Of a stretch of 64,000 nt of DNA, positions 9,767 through 18,414 are shown piece by piece. Position 1 is the first letter of the stretch. Every line of letters begins with the position of its first letter. The notes beneath the pieces are model-generated. The model worked only from the letters and a program-made list of their open reading frames with translations. It ran no database searches and was not told where the DNA came from. The translations under genes were made by a program, and so were the position numbers. This stretch comes from Rhodococcus sp. PAMC28707 (lineage in GTDB: Bacteria > Actinomycetota > Actinomycetes > Mycobacteriales > Mycobacteriaceae): contig NZ_CP039253.1 in NCBI RefSeq assembly GCF_004795915.1, positions 248,001-312,000 on the forward strand, written 5' to 3'.

Positions 9767-9804
9767 GACGGCCTGCACTTTCGATGTGCGGGCCGTCTTT
9801 CGTT
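9767..9804 (+). terminator. Intrinsic terminator after fadB
   Basis: Hairpin with an 11-bp stem (9767-9777 with 9787-9797, one G-T wobble) and a 9-nt loop, followed by the T-rich TTTCGTTTCG. It lies 36 bp after the fadB stop. A short direct repeat, CGTCTGAGTCGAA, occurs just upstream at 9724-9736 and 9746-9758, spanning the stop codon. Confidence 0.75.
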
Positions 9805-9965
9805 TCGACACCCTTTGTCGTTTTGCCACCCCCACGGTGACTACCCGACATATGCGGTAACTCTTCGGGTGAAAATCCGCCGATTTGCACCACTTCCGAG
9901 CGGACCGGGGCCATGATGACCTAACCACCATCGCTGCTGGCACTACCTCGAAAGCTGGGTTCGCA

Positions 9966-11363
9966 ATGACGCAACCTGCAGATCGCTACACCGCGAAAGT
10001 CATCGGAGTCACCGTCGCTGCCGCGGTCGGGGGATTTCTTTTCGGTTTCGACAGTTCTGTCGTCAACGGTGCGGTCGATTCGATTCAGGAAAATTTCGGG
10101 CTGAGCTCGTTCATCACCGGTTTCGCCGTCGCCATTGCGCTACTCGGTTGCGCGGTCGGCGCATGGTTCGCCGGTCGACTCGCCGATAGCTGGGGACGCA
10201 AACGGGTCATGCTGCTCGGCTCGGCGCTGTTCACCATCTCGTCGGTCGGTTCAGGTTTCGCATTCAGTATTCCGGACTTGATGCTGTGGCGAGTCATCGG
10301 CGGATTGGGGATCGGGATCGCCTCCGTGATCGCTCCTGCCTACATCTCGGAGATCGCTCCAGCGAAGTACCGAGGCGGACTCGCATCACTTCAGCAGTTG
10401 GCGATCACCGTCGGCATTTTCGCCGCATTGCTCTCCGATGCAGTACTACAGAACGCGGCTGGCGGGCCATCGAAAGATCTGTGGTTCGGAATGGAGGCCT
10501 GGCGATGGATGTTCCTCGTCGGAGTCGTTCCCGCGCTCGTGTACGGCTTCCTCGCCACGCTCATTCCTGAATCGCCCCGATACCTGGTGGGCAAGCATCT
10601 CGACGAAGAAGCCGCGCGCATTCTCGGTGAGATCTCCGGCGAATTGCATCCGAACGAACGAGTCAAGGAAATTCGACTCACACTCAGAACTGAAGCCAAA
10701 TCTTCGTTCGCGGACATACGAGGGCCCAAATTCGGACTGCAACCCATCGTCTGGGTCGGTATCACCATGGCGATTCTGCAACAATTCGTCGGTATCAATG
10801 CGATCTTCTATTACTCGACGACTCTGTGGAAATCGGTCGGGTTCAGCGAGAACCAGTCGTTCGTCACCTCGGTGATCACCTCGATCATCAACGTGAGCAT
10901 GACCTTCGTGGCGATTCTTTTCGTCGATCGATTCGGCCGAAAGAATCTTTTGCAGATCGGTTCCATCGGAATGTTCGTCGGTCTGGTTCTTGCAGCAGTG
11001 TCCTTCACTCAGTCGATCGGGTCCGGGGACAACATCACACTCCCCGCTCCATGGGGTCCGGTCGCCCTCGTCGGCGCAAATCTGTTCGTCATTTTCTTCG
11101 CCGCCACCTGGGGACCGATCATGTGGGTCATGCTCGGTGAAATGTTCCCCAACCGTATGCGCGCGGTCGCACTGGGCATCAGTACCGCCGCCAACTGGGT
11201 AGCCAACTTCGCAATCACGCTGGCATTCCCTCCATTGACCGAGACAATCGGCCTTGGATTCATCTACGCGTTCTTCGCGTTCTTCGCTTTGCTCTCCTTC
11301 TTCTTCGTCAAGTTCAAGATTCGCGAGACCAAGGGCATGGAACTCGAAGACATGGTTATCTGA
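9966..11363 (+). CDS. MFS sugar porter (sugar:H+ symporter family)
   Basis: A 465-residue, 12-TM transporter of the sugar porter family. Diagnostic segments are GGFLFGFDSSVVNGA in TM1, GRLADSWGRKRVML in the loop 2-3 motif, RVIGGLGIGIASVIAPAYISEIAPAKYRG, the central PESPRYLVGK, QQFVGINAIFYYSTTLW in TM7, and VDRFGRKNLLQIG in the loop 8-9 motif. These match glucose-type permeases such as actinobacterial GlcP, but the substrate is not proven. The start at 9966 was chosen because family homology begins there; the longer 9885 start adds a poor N-terminus. The RBS is weak. Confidence 0.87.
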   Translation: MTQPADRYTAKVIGVTVAAAVGGFLFGFDSSVVNGAVDSIQENFGLSSFITGFAVAIALLGCAVGAWFAGRLADSWGRKRVMLLGSALFTISSVGSGFAFSIPDLMLWRVIGGLGIGIASVIAPAYISEIAPAKYRGGLASLQQLAITVGIFAALLSDAVLQNAAGGPSKDLWFGMEAWRWMFLVGVVPALVYGFLATLIPESPRYLVGKHLDEEAARILGEISGELHPNERVKEIRLTLRTEAKSSFADIRGPKFGLQPIVWVGITMAILQQFVGINAIFYYSTTLWKSVGFSENQSFVTSVITSIINVSMTFVAILFVDRFGRKNLLQIGSIGMFVGLVLAAVSFTQSIGSGDNITLPAPWGPVALVGANLFVIFFAATWGPIMWVMLGEMFPNRMRAVALGISTAANWVANFAITLAFPPLTETIGLGFIYAFFAFFALLSFFFVKFKIRETKGMELEDMVI

Positions 11364-11390
11364 GCCACTTCTCGGAGAGAGTGAGATGTC

Positions 11391-11672
11391 ATGTCCACGT
11401 TTGTCGTCGAATACTCCTACACACCGGAATCATCCTCCGGTAGAGACGATCATCGGACGGATCACCGTGCATGGCTCACCGAGATGATCCGACGCGGGAT
11501 CGTCCGATCTTCCGGGCCGTTGGCGGACCACACTGGCGCAAAGTTCATAGTCGAGTCGACGGACTTGGACACGGCCAGCCGCTTGTTCACCTACGATCCG
11601 TTTGTTCGCGCTCATCTCGTCGAGGATGTACACATAGTGGAACAGGCGAACGCGGAGGACCAATCGAGTTGA
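11391..11672 (+). CDS. YciI-like protein
   Basis: A 93-residue single-domain YciI/DGPF-type protein with a ferredoxin-like fold. The N-terminal strand FVVEYSYT, the conserved HR-x-x-H-x-x-WL region (HRTDHRAWLTEM), SGPLADHTGAKFIVES and the C-terminal DPFVRAHLVEDVHI are typical; the His and Asp of these motifs form the putative active site. It starts 27 bp after the sugar porter, so the two may be cotranscribed. Biochemical role unknown for most of the family. Confidence 0.8.
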   Translation: MSTFVVEYSYTPESSSGRDDHRTDHRAWLTEMIRRGIVRSSGPLADHTGAKFIVESTDLDTASRLFTYDPFVRAHLVEDVHIVEQANAEDQSS

Positions 11673-11714
11673 GGTGGGCGAGTTCCTTTTCGATGAAGAA
11701 GACGAGAGGTCCGG

Positions 11715-12635
11715 TCACTCCACGACGACGACGAGTTTGCCTCGGGTATGTCTGGTCTGTACACGTGCAAGCGCATCCAGTGCATCCTCGAACGGATACG
11801 TACGCTCGATCTCCACGTGTGCTTCCCCACGGGAGATCCGGTCCATCATCTCCACCAGATCATCGCGCACATCGCTGAGATGCGGCACCACCTCCACTCG
11901 CACCCCGCGTTCGGGCTCGACTCGATCCCCAGAGATCGAGATCAGGTGGCCACCGTCCTGCACTGCTTCCATGACCTGCGCGGAGGTGTTCGGCTGCACC
12001 GCAATCGCAGCGTCGACCCCGGTCGGCGCCCACTGCTGGATCTGCTGGGTCCAATCGGAGTCGTGGTAGTCCACCACGGCCTCCGCGCCGAGCATGCGCA
12101 AATAGTCGTGATTGCGGGTAGAGGACGACGCGCCGACCCGCCATCCACGTTGCCGCGCTATCTGGATGGCGAAGGTACCCACCGCTCCCGAGCCGCCTGC
12201 GACGAACAACGAACCGCCCGGCGGGGTGACTCCAAGAGCCTCGATCGCTCGCAACGCTGTGTTGCCGGCGACGGGTGCTGCAGCCGCCTCGCCGAACCCC
12301 ATCGCTGAGGGAATGGGGACGATGAGGGAACTCGACTCGACGGCTGCGTACTCCGCCCACGTTCCACCCTTGGACTGCATAGAGCTGATGAAAGCGACGC
12401 GCTCGCCAGGCTGGAAGCCCGACACGTCCTTGCCTATCTCCTCGATGACACCTGCTGCCTCTATACCGATCGGATACGGGTATGCCGCATCGGCGGGCAC
12501 AAATGAAGTGTCGTGGATGCCCACTCCGATCGCGTGCACACGGACTAGCAGTTCGACGTTGTCGATGCGCGGGACGGGTACCTCCGCCAACTCGACCGTA
12601 TCGTCCTCTGCGCTCTTCTTGACGAATGCTCTCAC
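11715..12635 (-). CDS. Zinc-independent alcohol dehydrogenase / NADPH:quinone oxidoreductase family protein
   Basis: 306 residues of the medium-chain dehydrogenase/reductase superfamily, quinone oxidoreductase branch. The N-terminal GroES-like part reads ELAEVPVPRIDNVELLVRVHAIGVGIHD, and the cofactor motif is LFVAGGSGAVGTFAIQIAR near the middle, giving NADPH binding. The structural and catalytic Zn ligands of alcohol dehydrogenases are absent. Begins with GTG at 12635, 53 bp after the 3' end of dxs on the same strand, so it lies downstream of dxs. The physiological substrate is not apparent. Confidence 0.83.
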   Translation of the reverse strand: MRAFVKKSAEDDTVELAEVPVPRIDNVELLVRVHAIGVGIHDTSFVPADAAYPYPIGIEAAGVIEEIGKDVSGFQPGERVAFISSMQSKGGTWAEYAAVESSSLIVPIPSAMGFGEAAAAPVAGNTALRAIEALGVTPPGGSLFVAGGSGAVGTFAIQIARQRGWRVGASSSTRNHDYLRMLGAEAVVDYHDSDWTQQIQQWAPTGVDAAIAVQPNTSAQVMEAVQDGGHLISISGDRVEPERGVRVEVVPHLSDVRDDLVEMMDRISRGEAHVEIERTYPFEDALDALARVQTRHTRGKLVVVVE

Positions 12636-12688
12636 CGCGTCGTCTGCTCTCTACTTCAAGGTCAAGGTATCGAAGACGGAGGTTCGAC

Positions 12689-14569
12689 TCAGATCGACTT
12701 GGACCATCCCACAATTTGCTGTGCGACGTCTTCCGAAGTCAAACCGAGCTCACGAAAAATCTGCTCACGAGAAGCGTGATCCAGGAATCTCTGTGGCACA
12801 CCGATGTCGTGGCAGATCGTGTCGACACCCGCGGCGCGGACAGCGGCAGATACGCTCGATCCGATTCCGCCATGTAGACCCGAATCTTCGATCGTGACGA
12901 CTAGACGGAAATCTTTGGCCATCTCGAGGAGGGACTCCGGTACCGGAAGCACCCAGCGAGGATCGATCACTGTTACCGAAAGCCCCTGAGCTGCAAGCTT
13001 TTCAGCTGCATCGACCGCCAGTGAAGCGAAGGCCCCCACAGCGACGATGAGAACATCGCGCTCGCCGGACTCCGGCTCGACAAGGACGTCGACAATACCG
13101 TCGAGTCGTCGTAGCGCTGGAACATCATCCGTGACAGCACCTTTGGGGAATCGTAGTGCCGTGGGACCGTCGTGTATCGCCAAAGCTTCGGCGAGCTCCT
13201 CCCGAAGGGTTGCGCAATCACGAGGGGCGGCGACACGGATTCCTGGCACTATCCCCAGCAGCGACATGTCCCACATGCCGTTGTGACTGGCTCCGTCGTT
13301 GCCGGTGACACCTGCACGGTCGAGAACCAAGGTCACCGGCAAGTTCAACAACGCCACATCCATGAGCAACTGATCGAATGCACGATTGAGGAACGTCGAG
13401 TACACGGCTACGACTGGATGCATCCCGCCGAGCGCGAGGCCCGCCGCCGAGGTCATGGCATGCTGTTCGGCTATACCGACATCGAAAAGCCGACCGGGGT
13501 ACTTCTCGCCGAATGCAGCCAAACCTGTCGGGCCGGCCATCGCCGCACTGATCGCCACGATGTCTTCACGGTCAGCCGCGATATCGATGAGTTCACGAGA
13601 AAAGACCGACGTCCAGTCCGGTGCAGCCACCGAACGTGATTGTCCGGTCAGCGGATCGATGACACCTGTGGCATGCATTTGATCGGCGACATTGTTTTCG
13701 GCGTGCGCGTAACCCATCCCCTTGCGCGTCACCGCGTGAACGATTACCGGGCCGCCGTAGTCCTTGGCACGTCGAAGTGCCGACTCGAGCGCAGGCTCAT
13801 CGTGGCCGTCGACGGGTCCGAGGTACTTGATACCGAGATCGGTGAACAGAACCTGAGGGCTCAGCGCGTCTTTCACTCCGGCCTTCATGCCGTGCAACAT
13901 CGCGTATGCGGTCTTGCCGACGAAAGGAATCTTGCGCACGATGCGTCGACCGTTGTCGAGTACCCGCTCGTAACCGGGCTGCAGCCGAAGCGCTGCGAGA
14001 TGCTCGGCGAGGCCGCCTATCGTCGGTGCGTAGGAGCGTCCGTTGTCGTTGACGACGATGACAACCGAGCGGTCCTTGCCTGCGGCGATATTGTTGAGGG
14101 CCTCCCAACACATGCCACCTGTCAGGGCACCGTCGCCGACGACGGCTACGACGTGCCTGTCGGTTTGCCCTTTCAGCTCGAAAGCTTTTGCCAGTCCGTC
14201 TGCGTACGACAGCGAGGCCGAAGCGTGTGAAGACTCGACCCAGTCGTGCTCACTCTCTGCGCGTGAGGGGTAGCCGGAAAGACCGCCCTGCTTGCGCAGC
14301 GAATCGAAGGCTCCGGTCCGACCGGTAATCATCTTGTGTACGTAGGCCTGGTGGCCGGTGTCCCAGATGATCGGGTCGTGTGGAGAGGAAAAGGTGCGGT
14401 GTATCGCCAGCGTCAATTCGACGACACCGAGATTCGGTCCGAGGTGACCTCCCGTCGCCGACACCTTGTCGACGAGGAACTCACGGACCTCGACTGCCAG
14501 GTCTGCCACTTCGGACGGGGCCAGTCGGCGCAAGTCCTCGGGCGTCTGGATTCGAGCTAGGACACCCAA
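12689..14569 (-). CDS. dxs: 1-Deoxy-D-xylulose-5-phosphate synthase
   Basis: Thiamine-diphosphate enzyme that condenses pyruvate and glyceraldehyde-3-phosphate, the first step of the MEP isoprenoid pathway. 626 residues, full length. Visible are [12 protein letters not shown], the GDG of the ThDP/Mg motif [18 protein letters not shown], the acid/base Glu in [17 protein letters not shown], and the transketolase C-terminal domain. The start is an uncommon TTG at 14569, supported by GGAGGGAG about 8 nt upstream and by family length. It matches Rv2682c by position. Divergent from glsA. Confidence 0.94.
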   Translation of the reverse strand: MGVLARIQTPEDLRRLAPSEVADLAVEVREFLVDKVSATGGHLGPNLGVVELTLAIHRTFSSPHDPIIWDTGHQAYVHKMITGRTGAFDSLRKQGGLSGYPSRAESEHDWVESSHASASLSYADGLAKAFELKGQTDRHVVAVVGDGALTGGMCWEALNNIAAGKDRSVVIVVNDNGRSYAPTIGGLAEHLAALRLQPGYERVLDNGRRIVRKIPFVGKTAYAMLHGMKAGVKDALSPQVLFTDLGIKYLGPVDGHDEPALESALRRAKDYGGPVIVHAVTRKGMGYAHAENNVADQMHATGVIDPLTGQSRSVAAPDWTSVFSRELIDIAADREDIVAISAAMAGPTGLAAFGEKYPGRLFDVGIAEQHAMTSAAGLALGGMHPVVAVYSTFLNRAFDQLLMDVALLNLPVTLVLDRAGVTGNDGASHNGMWDMSLLGIVPGIRVAAPRDCATLREELAEALAIHDGPTALRFPKGAVTDDVPALRRLDGIVDVLVEPESGERDVLIVAVGAFASLAVDAAEKLAAQGLSVTVIDPRWVLPVPESLLEMAKDFRLVVTIEDSGLHGGIGSSVSAAVRAAGVDTICHDIGVPQRFLDHASREQIFRELGLTSEDVAQQIVGWSKSI

Positions 14570-14772
14570 CGAGATCGCTCCCTCCGGCCGGAAATCTTCG
14601 GTCCTTGCAGTCTTGCCTTGTTCGATGCGAACTGTCTTGTCTCCCCAGTCTACGTAGCGTCCCGTGGAGCGACGCCGAGATAGCTCCTACTGGTCGACAA
14701 TACTGCGGTCCGGCACCTGCACCCAACAATCGCGGCGCGTCCATCGTCACATCGAAACAGGTGGCCGGAGCA

Positions 14773-14778
14773 TAGGGT
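14773..14778 (+). promoter_or_regulatory. -10 box for leaderless glsA transcript
   Basis: TAGGGT ends 6 nt before the glsA ATG at 14785. No RBS is present between the two, consistent with a leaderless mRNA. The divergent dxs promoter shares this 215-bp spacer. Confidence 0.45.
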
Positions 14779-14784
14779 CACCTC

Positions 14785-16611
14785 ATGACAACTGTCGTGG
14801 ACCAAATCCTGAAGGACGTGTTCGAGGCATGCCGAGACAATACGTCGGGTGCGGTTGCCGACTACATCCCGGAGCTCGCGGCAGTCGCACCCGACGGCTA
14901 CGGGATAGCCCTTGCGACCAGCGATGGCTATGTCTACGAAATTGGCGAAACCGCGACCCCCTTCACCATTCAGTCGATCTCGAAGCCGTTCACCTATGCA
15001 TTGGCGCTGACAGATCGCGGTGAGGCTGCAGTTGCCCGCAAGATCGATATCGAACCGTCGGGTGAGCCGTTCAACGAGATCAGTTTGGACCCGATCACCG
15101 AACGTCCCAGAAATCCGATGATCAATGCCGGCGCAATCACCTCGGCGTCGTTGATCAAAGGACGCACGAGGGAACATCGGTTCGAACGGATCAGGGCGGC
15201 GTACTCACGCTACGCGGGCCGAGAACTCACCTTCAACGAGAGCGTCTACGCCTCCGAAGCCAGAACCGGAAATCGAAACCGCGCGATCGGATACATGCTG
15301 CGGTCCTTCGACATCATCGAGGAGGATCCAGACGCGGCCGTCGACCTCTACTTTCGTCAATGCTCGATCGATGTGACCGCGGCCGATCTGGCCATGATGG
15401 CGGCCACCATGGCCAATAATGGCGTGAACCCACGAACCAGAGAACGCGCTTTGGCACCCGCCCTCGTCGAACGAGTACTCAGTGTGATGACTACCTGCGG
15501 TATGTACGACGGTGCAGGTGATTGGGTTGCGCGAGTCGGCATGCCGGCCAAGAGCGGAGTCGGAGGTGGACTGCTCGCAGTGTTGCCGGGGCAGATGGGG
15601 ATTGCCGTGTATTCCCCCCGTCTCGATCAACACGGGAGCAGCGTGCGGGGAGTGGCGACCTGCCGCGAATTGTCCACCAGGCTCGAACTGCACTTCCTGC
15701 ATGTGACCCGTGCAGCCCGTTCGGCAATTCGCGCTCGTTACACGCTCACCGAAGTACCGTCGCGAAAGCGTAGAAGCGACATCGAACAGGATGCCCTCGC
15801 CGAGTTCGGTACTCGCGCAAGAGTATACGAACTACACGGCGACCTGCTGTTCTCGGGCGCCGAGACCGCTGTACGTGAGATCGGCAACCTCGACGACAAG
15901 CTCGACGCGTTGGTCATCGATGCCCGCGGGGTCGGCGAGGTCAGTGATGTGGCACGCAGCATGTTCGACGCCCTGCACGGTCACCTGGCTGAACGTGGAT
16001 GCCAGGCCTCGCTGGTCGACCCACATGGAGTCATGGGGCACAAGGTTTCAAGTATCGACCCGAACGCTGGAGCGGGCCGGGTTTTCTCCGACGCAGGCTC
16101 GGCCATTCGATGGGCGGAAGAACTGCTACTCGACCGCTACTGCGCAGGTCCGCGGCAACCGGAGACGATCTCGATATCGGAACATCCGGTCCTGAGCGGA
16201 CTGACCCCCGCTCAGCACAAGCAAGTGGAAGCGCTGATCGACATCCGGGAGTATCCCCGCGGCCGAGTGATCGTGCGCGGCGGAGACTCGGCGTCGGGGC
16301 TGTTCCTGGTGCTCGCAGGTGAAGTCAGCTCGATCTTCGTGGCCGACGACGGTTCACGTCATCGAATAACCACGCTGTCGCCGGGCATGAGCTTCGGTGA
16401 GATGCCGCTCTTGGCCGGCACATCCTTCATCCTCGACTTCTGCGCGGACACGCCGTTGACCGTAGGAGTGCTTTCGGTCGCGGACTTCGATGCACTGACG
16501 AAAAACGCACCCGACGTGAAACTGGAGCTACTGACCAACCTCGCTACGGGGGCATACCTGCAGATGAACACCGCCATAAAGTCGCTTGGCCAGTTCGAAA
16601 CGCGGCGCTGA
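14785..16611 (+). CDS. glsA: Three-domain glutaminase with STAS and cyclic-nucleotide-binding modules
   Basis: 608 residues with three parts. Residues 1 to about 310 are a beta-lactamase-fold glutaminase (L-glutamine to glutamate plus ammonia) with the catalytic SxxK at Ser64-Lys67 in TIQSISKPFTY and the later GMPAKSGVGGG. Residues from about 330 to 440 resemble a STAS domain (RVYELHGDLLFSGAETAVREI ... LVIDARGV). Residues from about 465 to 595 are a cyclic-nucleotide-binding fold with FLVLAGEVSSIF and the phosphate-cassette region SPGMSFGEMPLL. Most bacterial GlsA proteins are about 310 residues and lack the extra modules, so the C-terminal half probably regulates activity or localisation. 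Monocistronic. Confidence 0.9.
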   Translation: MTTVVDQILKDVFEACRDNTSGAVADYIPELAAVAPDGYGIALATSDGYVYEIGETATPFTIQSISKPFTYALALTDRGEAAVARKIDIEPSGEPFNEISLDPITERPRNPMINAGAITSASLIKGRTREHRFERIRAAYSRYAGRELTFNESVYASEARTGNRNRAIGYMLRSFDIIEEDPDAAVDLYFRQCSIDVTAADLAMMAATMANNGVNPRTRERALAPALVERVLSVMTTCGMYDGAGDWVARVGMPAKSGVGGGLLAVLPGQMGIAVYSPRLDQHGSSVRGVATCRELSTRLELHFLHVTRAARSAIRARYTLTEVPSRKRRSDIEQDALAEFGTRARVYELHGDLLFSGAETAVREIGNLDDKLDALVIDARGVGEVSDVARSMFDALHGHLAERGCQASLVDPHGVMGHKVSSIDPNAGAGRVFSDAGSAIRWAEELLLDRYCAGPRQPETISISEHPVLSGLTPAQHKQVEALIDIREYPRGRVIVRGGDSASGLFLVLAGEVSSIFVADDGSRHRITTLSPGMSFGEMPLLAGTSFILDFCADTPLTVGVLSVADFDALTKNAPDVKLELLTNLATGAYLQMNTAIKSLGQFETRR

Positions 16612-16636
16612 CCATCGAGTGCGGGCCCCGTCGAAA

Positions 16637-16673
16637 CGAGGGCGCCGGCGGAAAATCTCCACCGGTGCCCTCG
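16637..16673. terminator. Hairpin between convergent glsA and rskA
   Basis: Inverted repeat CGAGGGCGCCGGCGG / CCACCGGTGCCCTCG with two non-Watson-Crick positions and a 7-nt loop. It sits between two gene 3' ends. There is no strong U-tract on either side (only TTT on the minus-strand side), so it may be a weak bidirectional terminator. Confidence 0.5.
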
Positions 16674-16717
16674 TCCACACAGCTCCAGCTGTCACCTTGT
16701 TGCCAGGCGCTGTCTTG

Positions 16718-17476
16718 CTACGCGCCTAATGTCGCCATTGTCAGCACCTCGGTCGGCTGCGGTGAGCCGCCTGCGGGTTCGAGCGAGAACGCGAAGTTGG
16801 TCGCTCCCCCCATACCCTCGATGACCGTCTGGCTGCCTTCCGCCAATTGCGCCGACGTGACGAGCCCAACCGACCTTGGAGTTCCTTCGACGAACCACAT
16901 CTGGTAGTCCTTGCCCGCCTCCGGCGCCGCCACACCGTCGAGTTCCACCACGGCCGAGTTTGCTTCACGTGAATACGAGATCTTCGCAGTACCTCCACCA
17001 GGGAAGCTCGCGGTGGATTCTTGCGTGTCACCGTACGCAATCACCTGCTCGGCCTGCGTCGGGCTTGGATCGTTCCCGATCACTTGCGTCGCGACGACAC
17101 CTCCACCGACCACAACGACCACTGCCGCCGCCGCAGCCATCAACGATGAACGCAACCTGGTGCTTCGTCGATCACGGTGACCCTTCATGCTCGTCACGTT
17201 CGACGCGGTCGACGCAGGTGGGGTCACCTGAGGTGTGCGCGGAACTTCGTCGAGAATCCGTGCACGAACCCCTGCCGGGGGCTCGACGGCATCGAGCACC
17301 GACGCCAGCGCCAACGTCTCCTGAATCTCCCCGACGAGAATGCCGAACTGGACTCGGGCGGTATCGTCGACCGACTCGAGATCGCGCTCGATCTCTGCTT
17401 GTTCTGCTGCACTGACCGCATGGAGGGCAAATACCTCCGCGGAATCGAGTAGTCGCTGTCGTGTCGCTTCGCTCAT
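16718..17476 (-). CDS. rskA: Anti-sigma-K factor RskA
   Basis: 252-residue membrane anti-sigma factor. The cytoplasmic N-terminal anti-sigma domain (residues 1-90) includes HAVSAAEQAEIERDL, followed by one membrane segment at about 112-133 (Ala/Val-rich after a basic RRSTRLRS) and an extracytoplasmic RskA domain with EGTPRSVGLV and a C-terminal beta-rich part ending LTMATLGA. The ATG at 17476 overlaps the sigK stop (ATGA), which fixes the start and implies coupled, equimolar synthesis. The pathway known from mycobacteria is regulated intramembrane proteolysis of RskA releasing SigK. Confidence 0.92.
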   Translation of the reverse strand: MSEATRQRLLDSAEVFALHAVSAAEQAEIERDLESVDDTARVQFGILVGEIQETLALASVLDAVEPPAGVRARILDEVPRTPQVTPPASTASNVTSMKGHRDRRSTRLRSSLMAAAAAVVVVVGGGVVATQVIGNDPSPTQAEQVIAYGDTQESTASFPGGGTAKISYSREANSAVVELDGVAAPEAGKDYQMWFVEGTPRSVGLVTSAQLAEGSQTVIEGMGGATNFAFSLEPAGGSPQPTEVLTMATLGA

Positions 17477-18222
17477 GAGGGTGTCACCCCCAAACATGTC
17501 TTCAACTTGATCAGCCCATCTCGTATTCGCGATTTGATGGTCGGTACCGCCACCTCGAGGCGCTCGGCAACCTCGCGGTAGGTCCAACCGCTGTAGTAAG
17601 CCATTCGCACAGATTCACGCTGGGTATCGGTCAACGTATCGAGGCACGCGATCACTGCATCGGATTCGAGCCGTTGCGTGACAGCCTCGAGCACCTCGTC
17701 GTGCTCGGGTGAGTGGCTGATGGCGCCATATGCTGCCTCACGGTCGGTACCGGATTGCTCCGACCTGACCCTATCGACGGCCCGCCGATGAGCCAGAGTC
17801 ATGATCCACGCGAGTGGACTGCCCTGCTTCGGATCGTAGTTCGGAGCCGATCGCCAAATCTGGAGAAAAACTTCCTGGGTGGTTTCCTCGCTGTACCCGG
17901 GGTCACGAAGTACGCGCAGCACCATCCCGTAGACGCGAGCAGACGTCGCGTCGTACAACTCGGCGAACGCACGCTGGTCACCCTGGGCAACTGCTGCCAT
18001 GAGACGACGAAGCCGCTCGGTCTCGTCGGCCCGCAGATTGCGCAACTGTGCGCTGGGGACTGCACACGCGGCTCCTTCGGAGTCCACCGATGCCGACGGG
18101 TCGTCGTATGAATCGGATGTCCTTTGAAACGGCGAGTCCGAACTCGGGGTGGCGCTCACCGGACCAAGGTCCCAACTGATTCGAATCTGATCGCGTTCAT
18201 TGATCAAGAGAGTAGTGCTCAT
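17473..18222 (-). CDS. sigK: ECF sigma factor SigK
   Basis: 249 residues. Sigma region 2 is AFAELYDATSARVYGMVLRVLRDPGYSEETTQEVFLQIWRSAPNYDP with the ALAWIMTLAHRRAVDRVR-type segment following; region 4 is LTDTQRESVRMAYYSGWTYREVAERLEVAVPTIKSRIRDGL. These match SigK closely. The roughly 65-residue N-terminal extension before region 2 is longer than mycobacterial SigK; the ATG at 18222 is chosen, with GAGAG a few bases upstream, although a shorter internal start is possible. Cotranscribed with rskA. Its own likely promoter carries both SigK hexamers. Confidence 0.92.
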   Translation of the reverse strand: MSTTLLINERDQIRISWDLGPVSATPSSDSPFQRTSDSYDDPSASVDSEGAACAVPSAQLRNLRADETERLRRLMAAVAQGDQRAFAELYDATSARVYGMVLRVLRDPGYSEETTQEVFLQIWRSAPNYDPKQGSPLAWIMTLAHRRAVDRVRSEQSGTDREAAYGAISHSPEHDEVLEAVTQRLESDAVIACLDTLTDTQRESVRMAYYSGWTYREVAERLEVAVPTIKSRIRDGLIKLKTCLGVTPS

Positions 18223-18267
18223 ATGGCTCTCACACCGAAACCTCCGCGTTTTCCCGCCGCACAAGGT

Positions 18268-18294
18268 ATTCGGTGCACGGAACGAAAGGGATGG
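18268..18294 (-). promoter_or_regulatory. Candidate SigK-dependent autoregulatory promoter
   Basis: On the minus strand, CCATCC (18294-18289) and CCGAAT (18273-18268) lie 15 nt apart, about 45 bp upstream of the sigK ATG. These are the -35 and -10 hexamers I recall for mycobacterial SigK promoters, though the usual spacing there is a little longer. An autoregulated sigK-rskA operon is the natural reading. Confidence 0.6.
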
Positions 18295-18414
18295 GGCGGG
18301 CGTGAAAAACAGATTGTGGGCGAGGCGAAAATCGGCCGAATCGTGGAGAAATGGGCATCCTGATAGCGATATCGACTCACGCCGATCGAATCAGACCTCT
18401 GGATCGATCGGATC

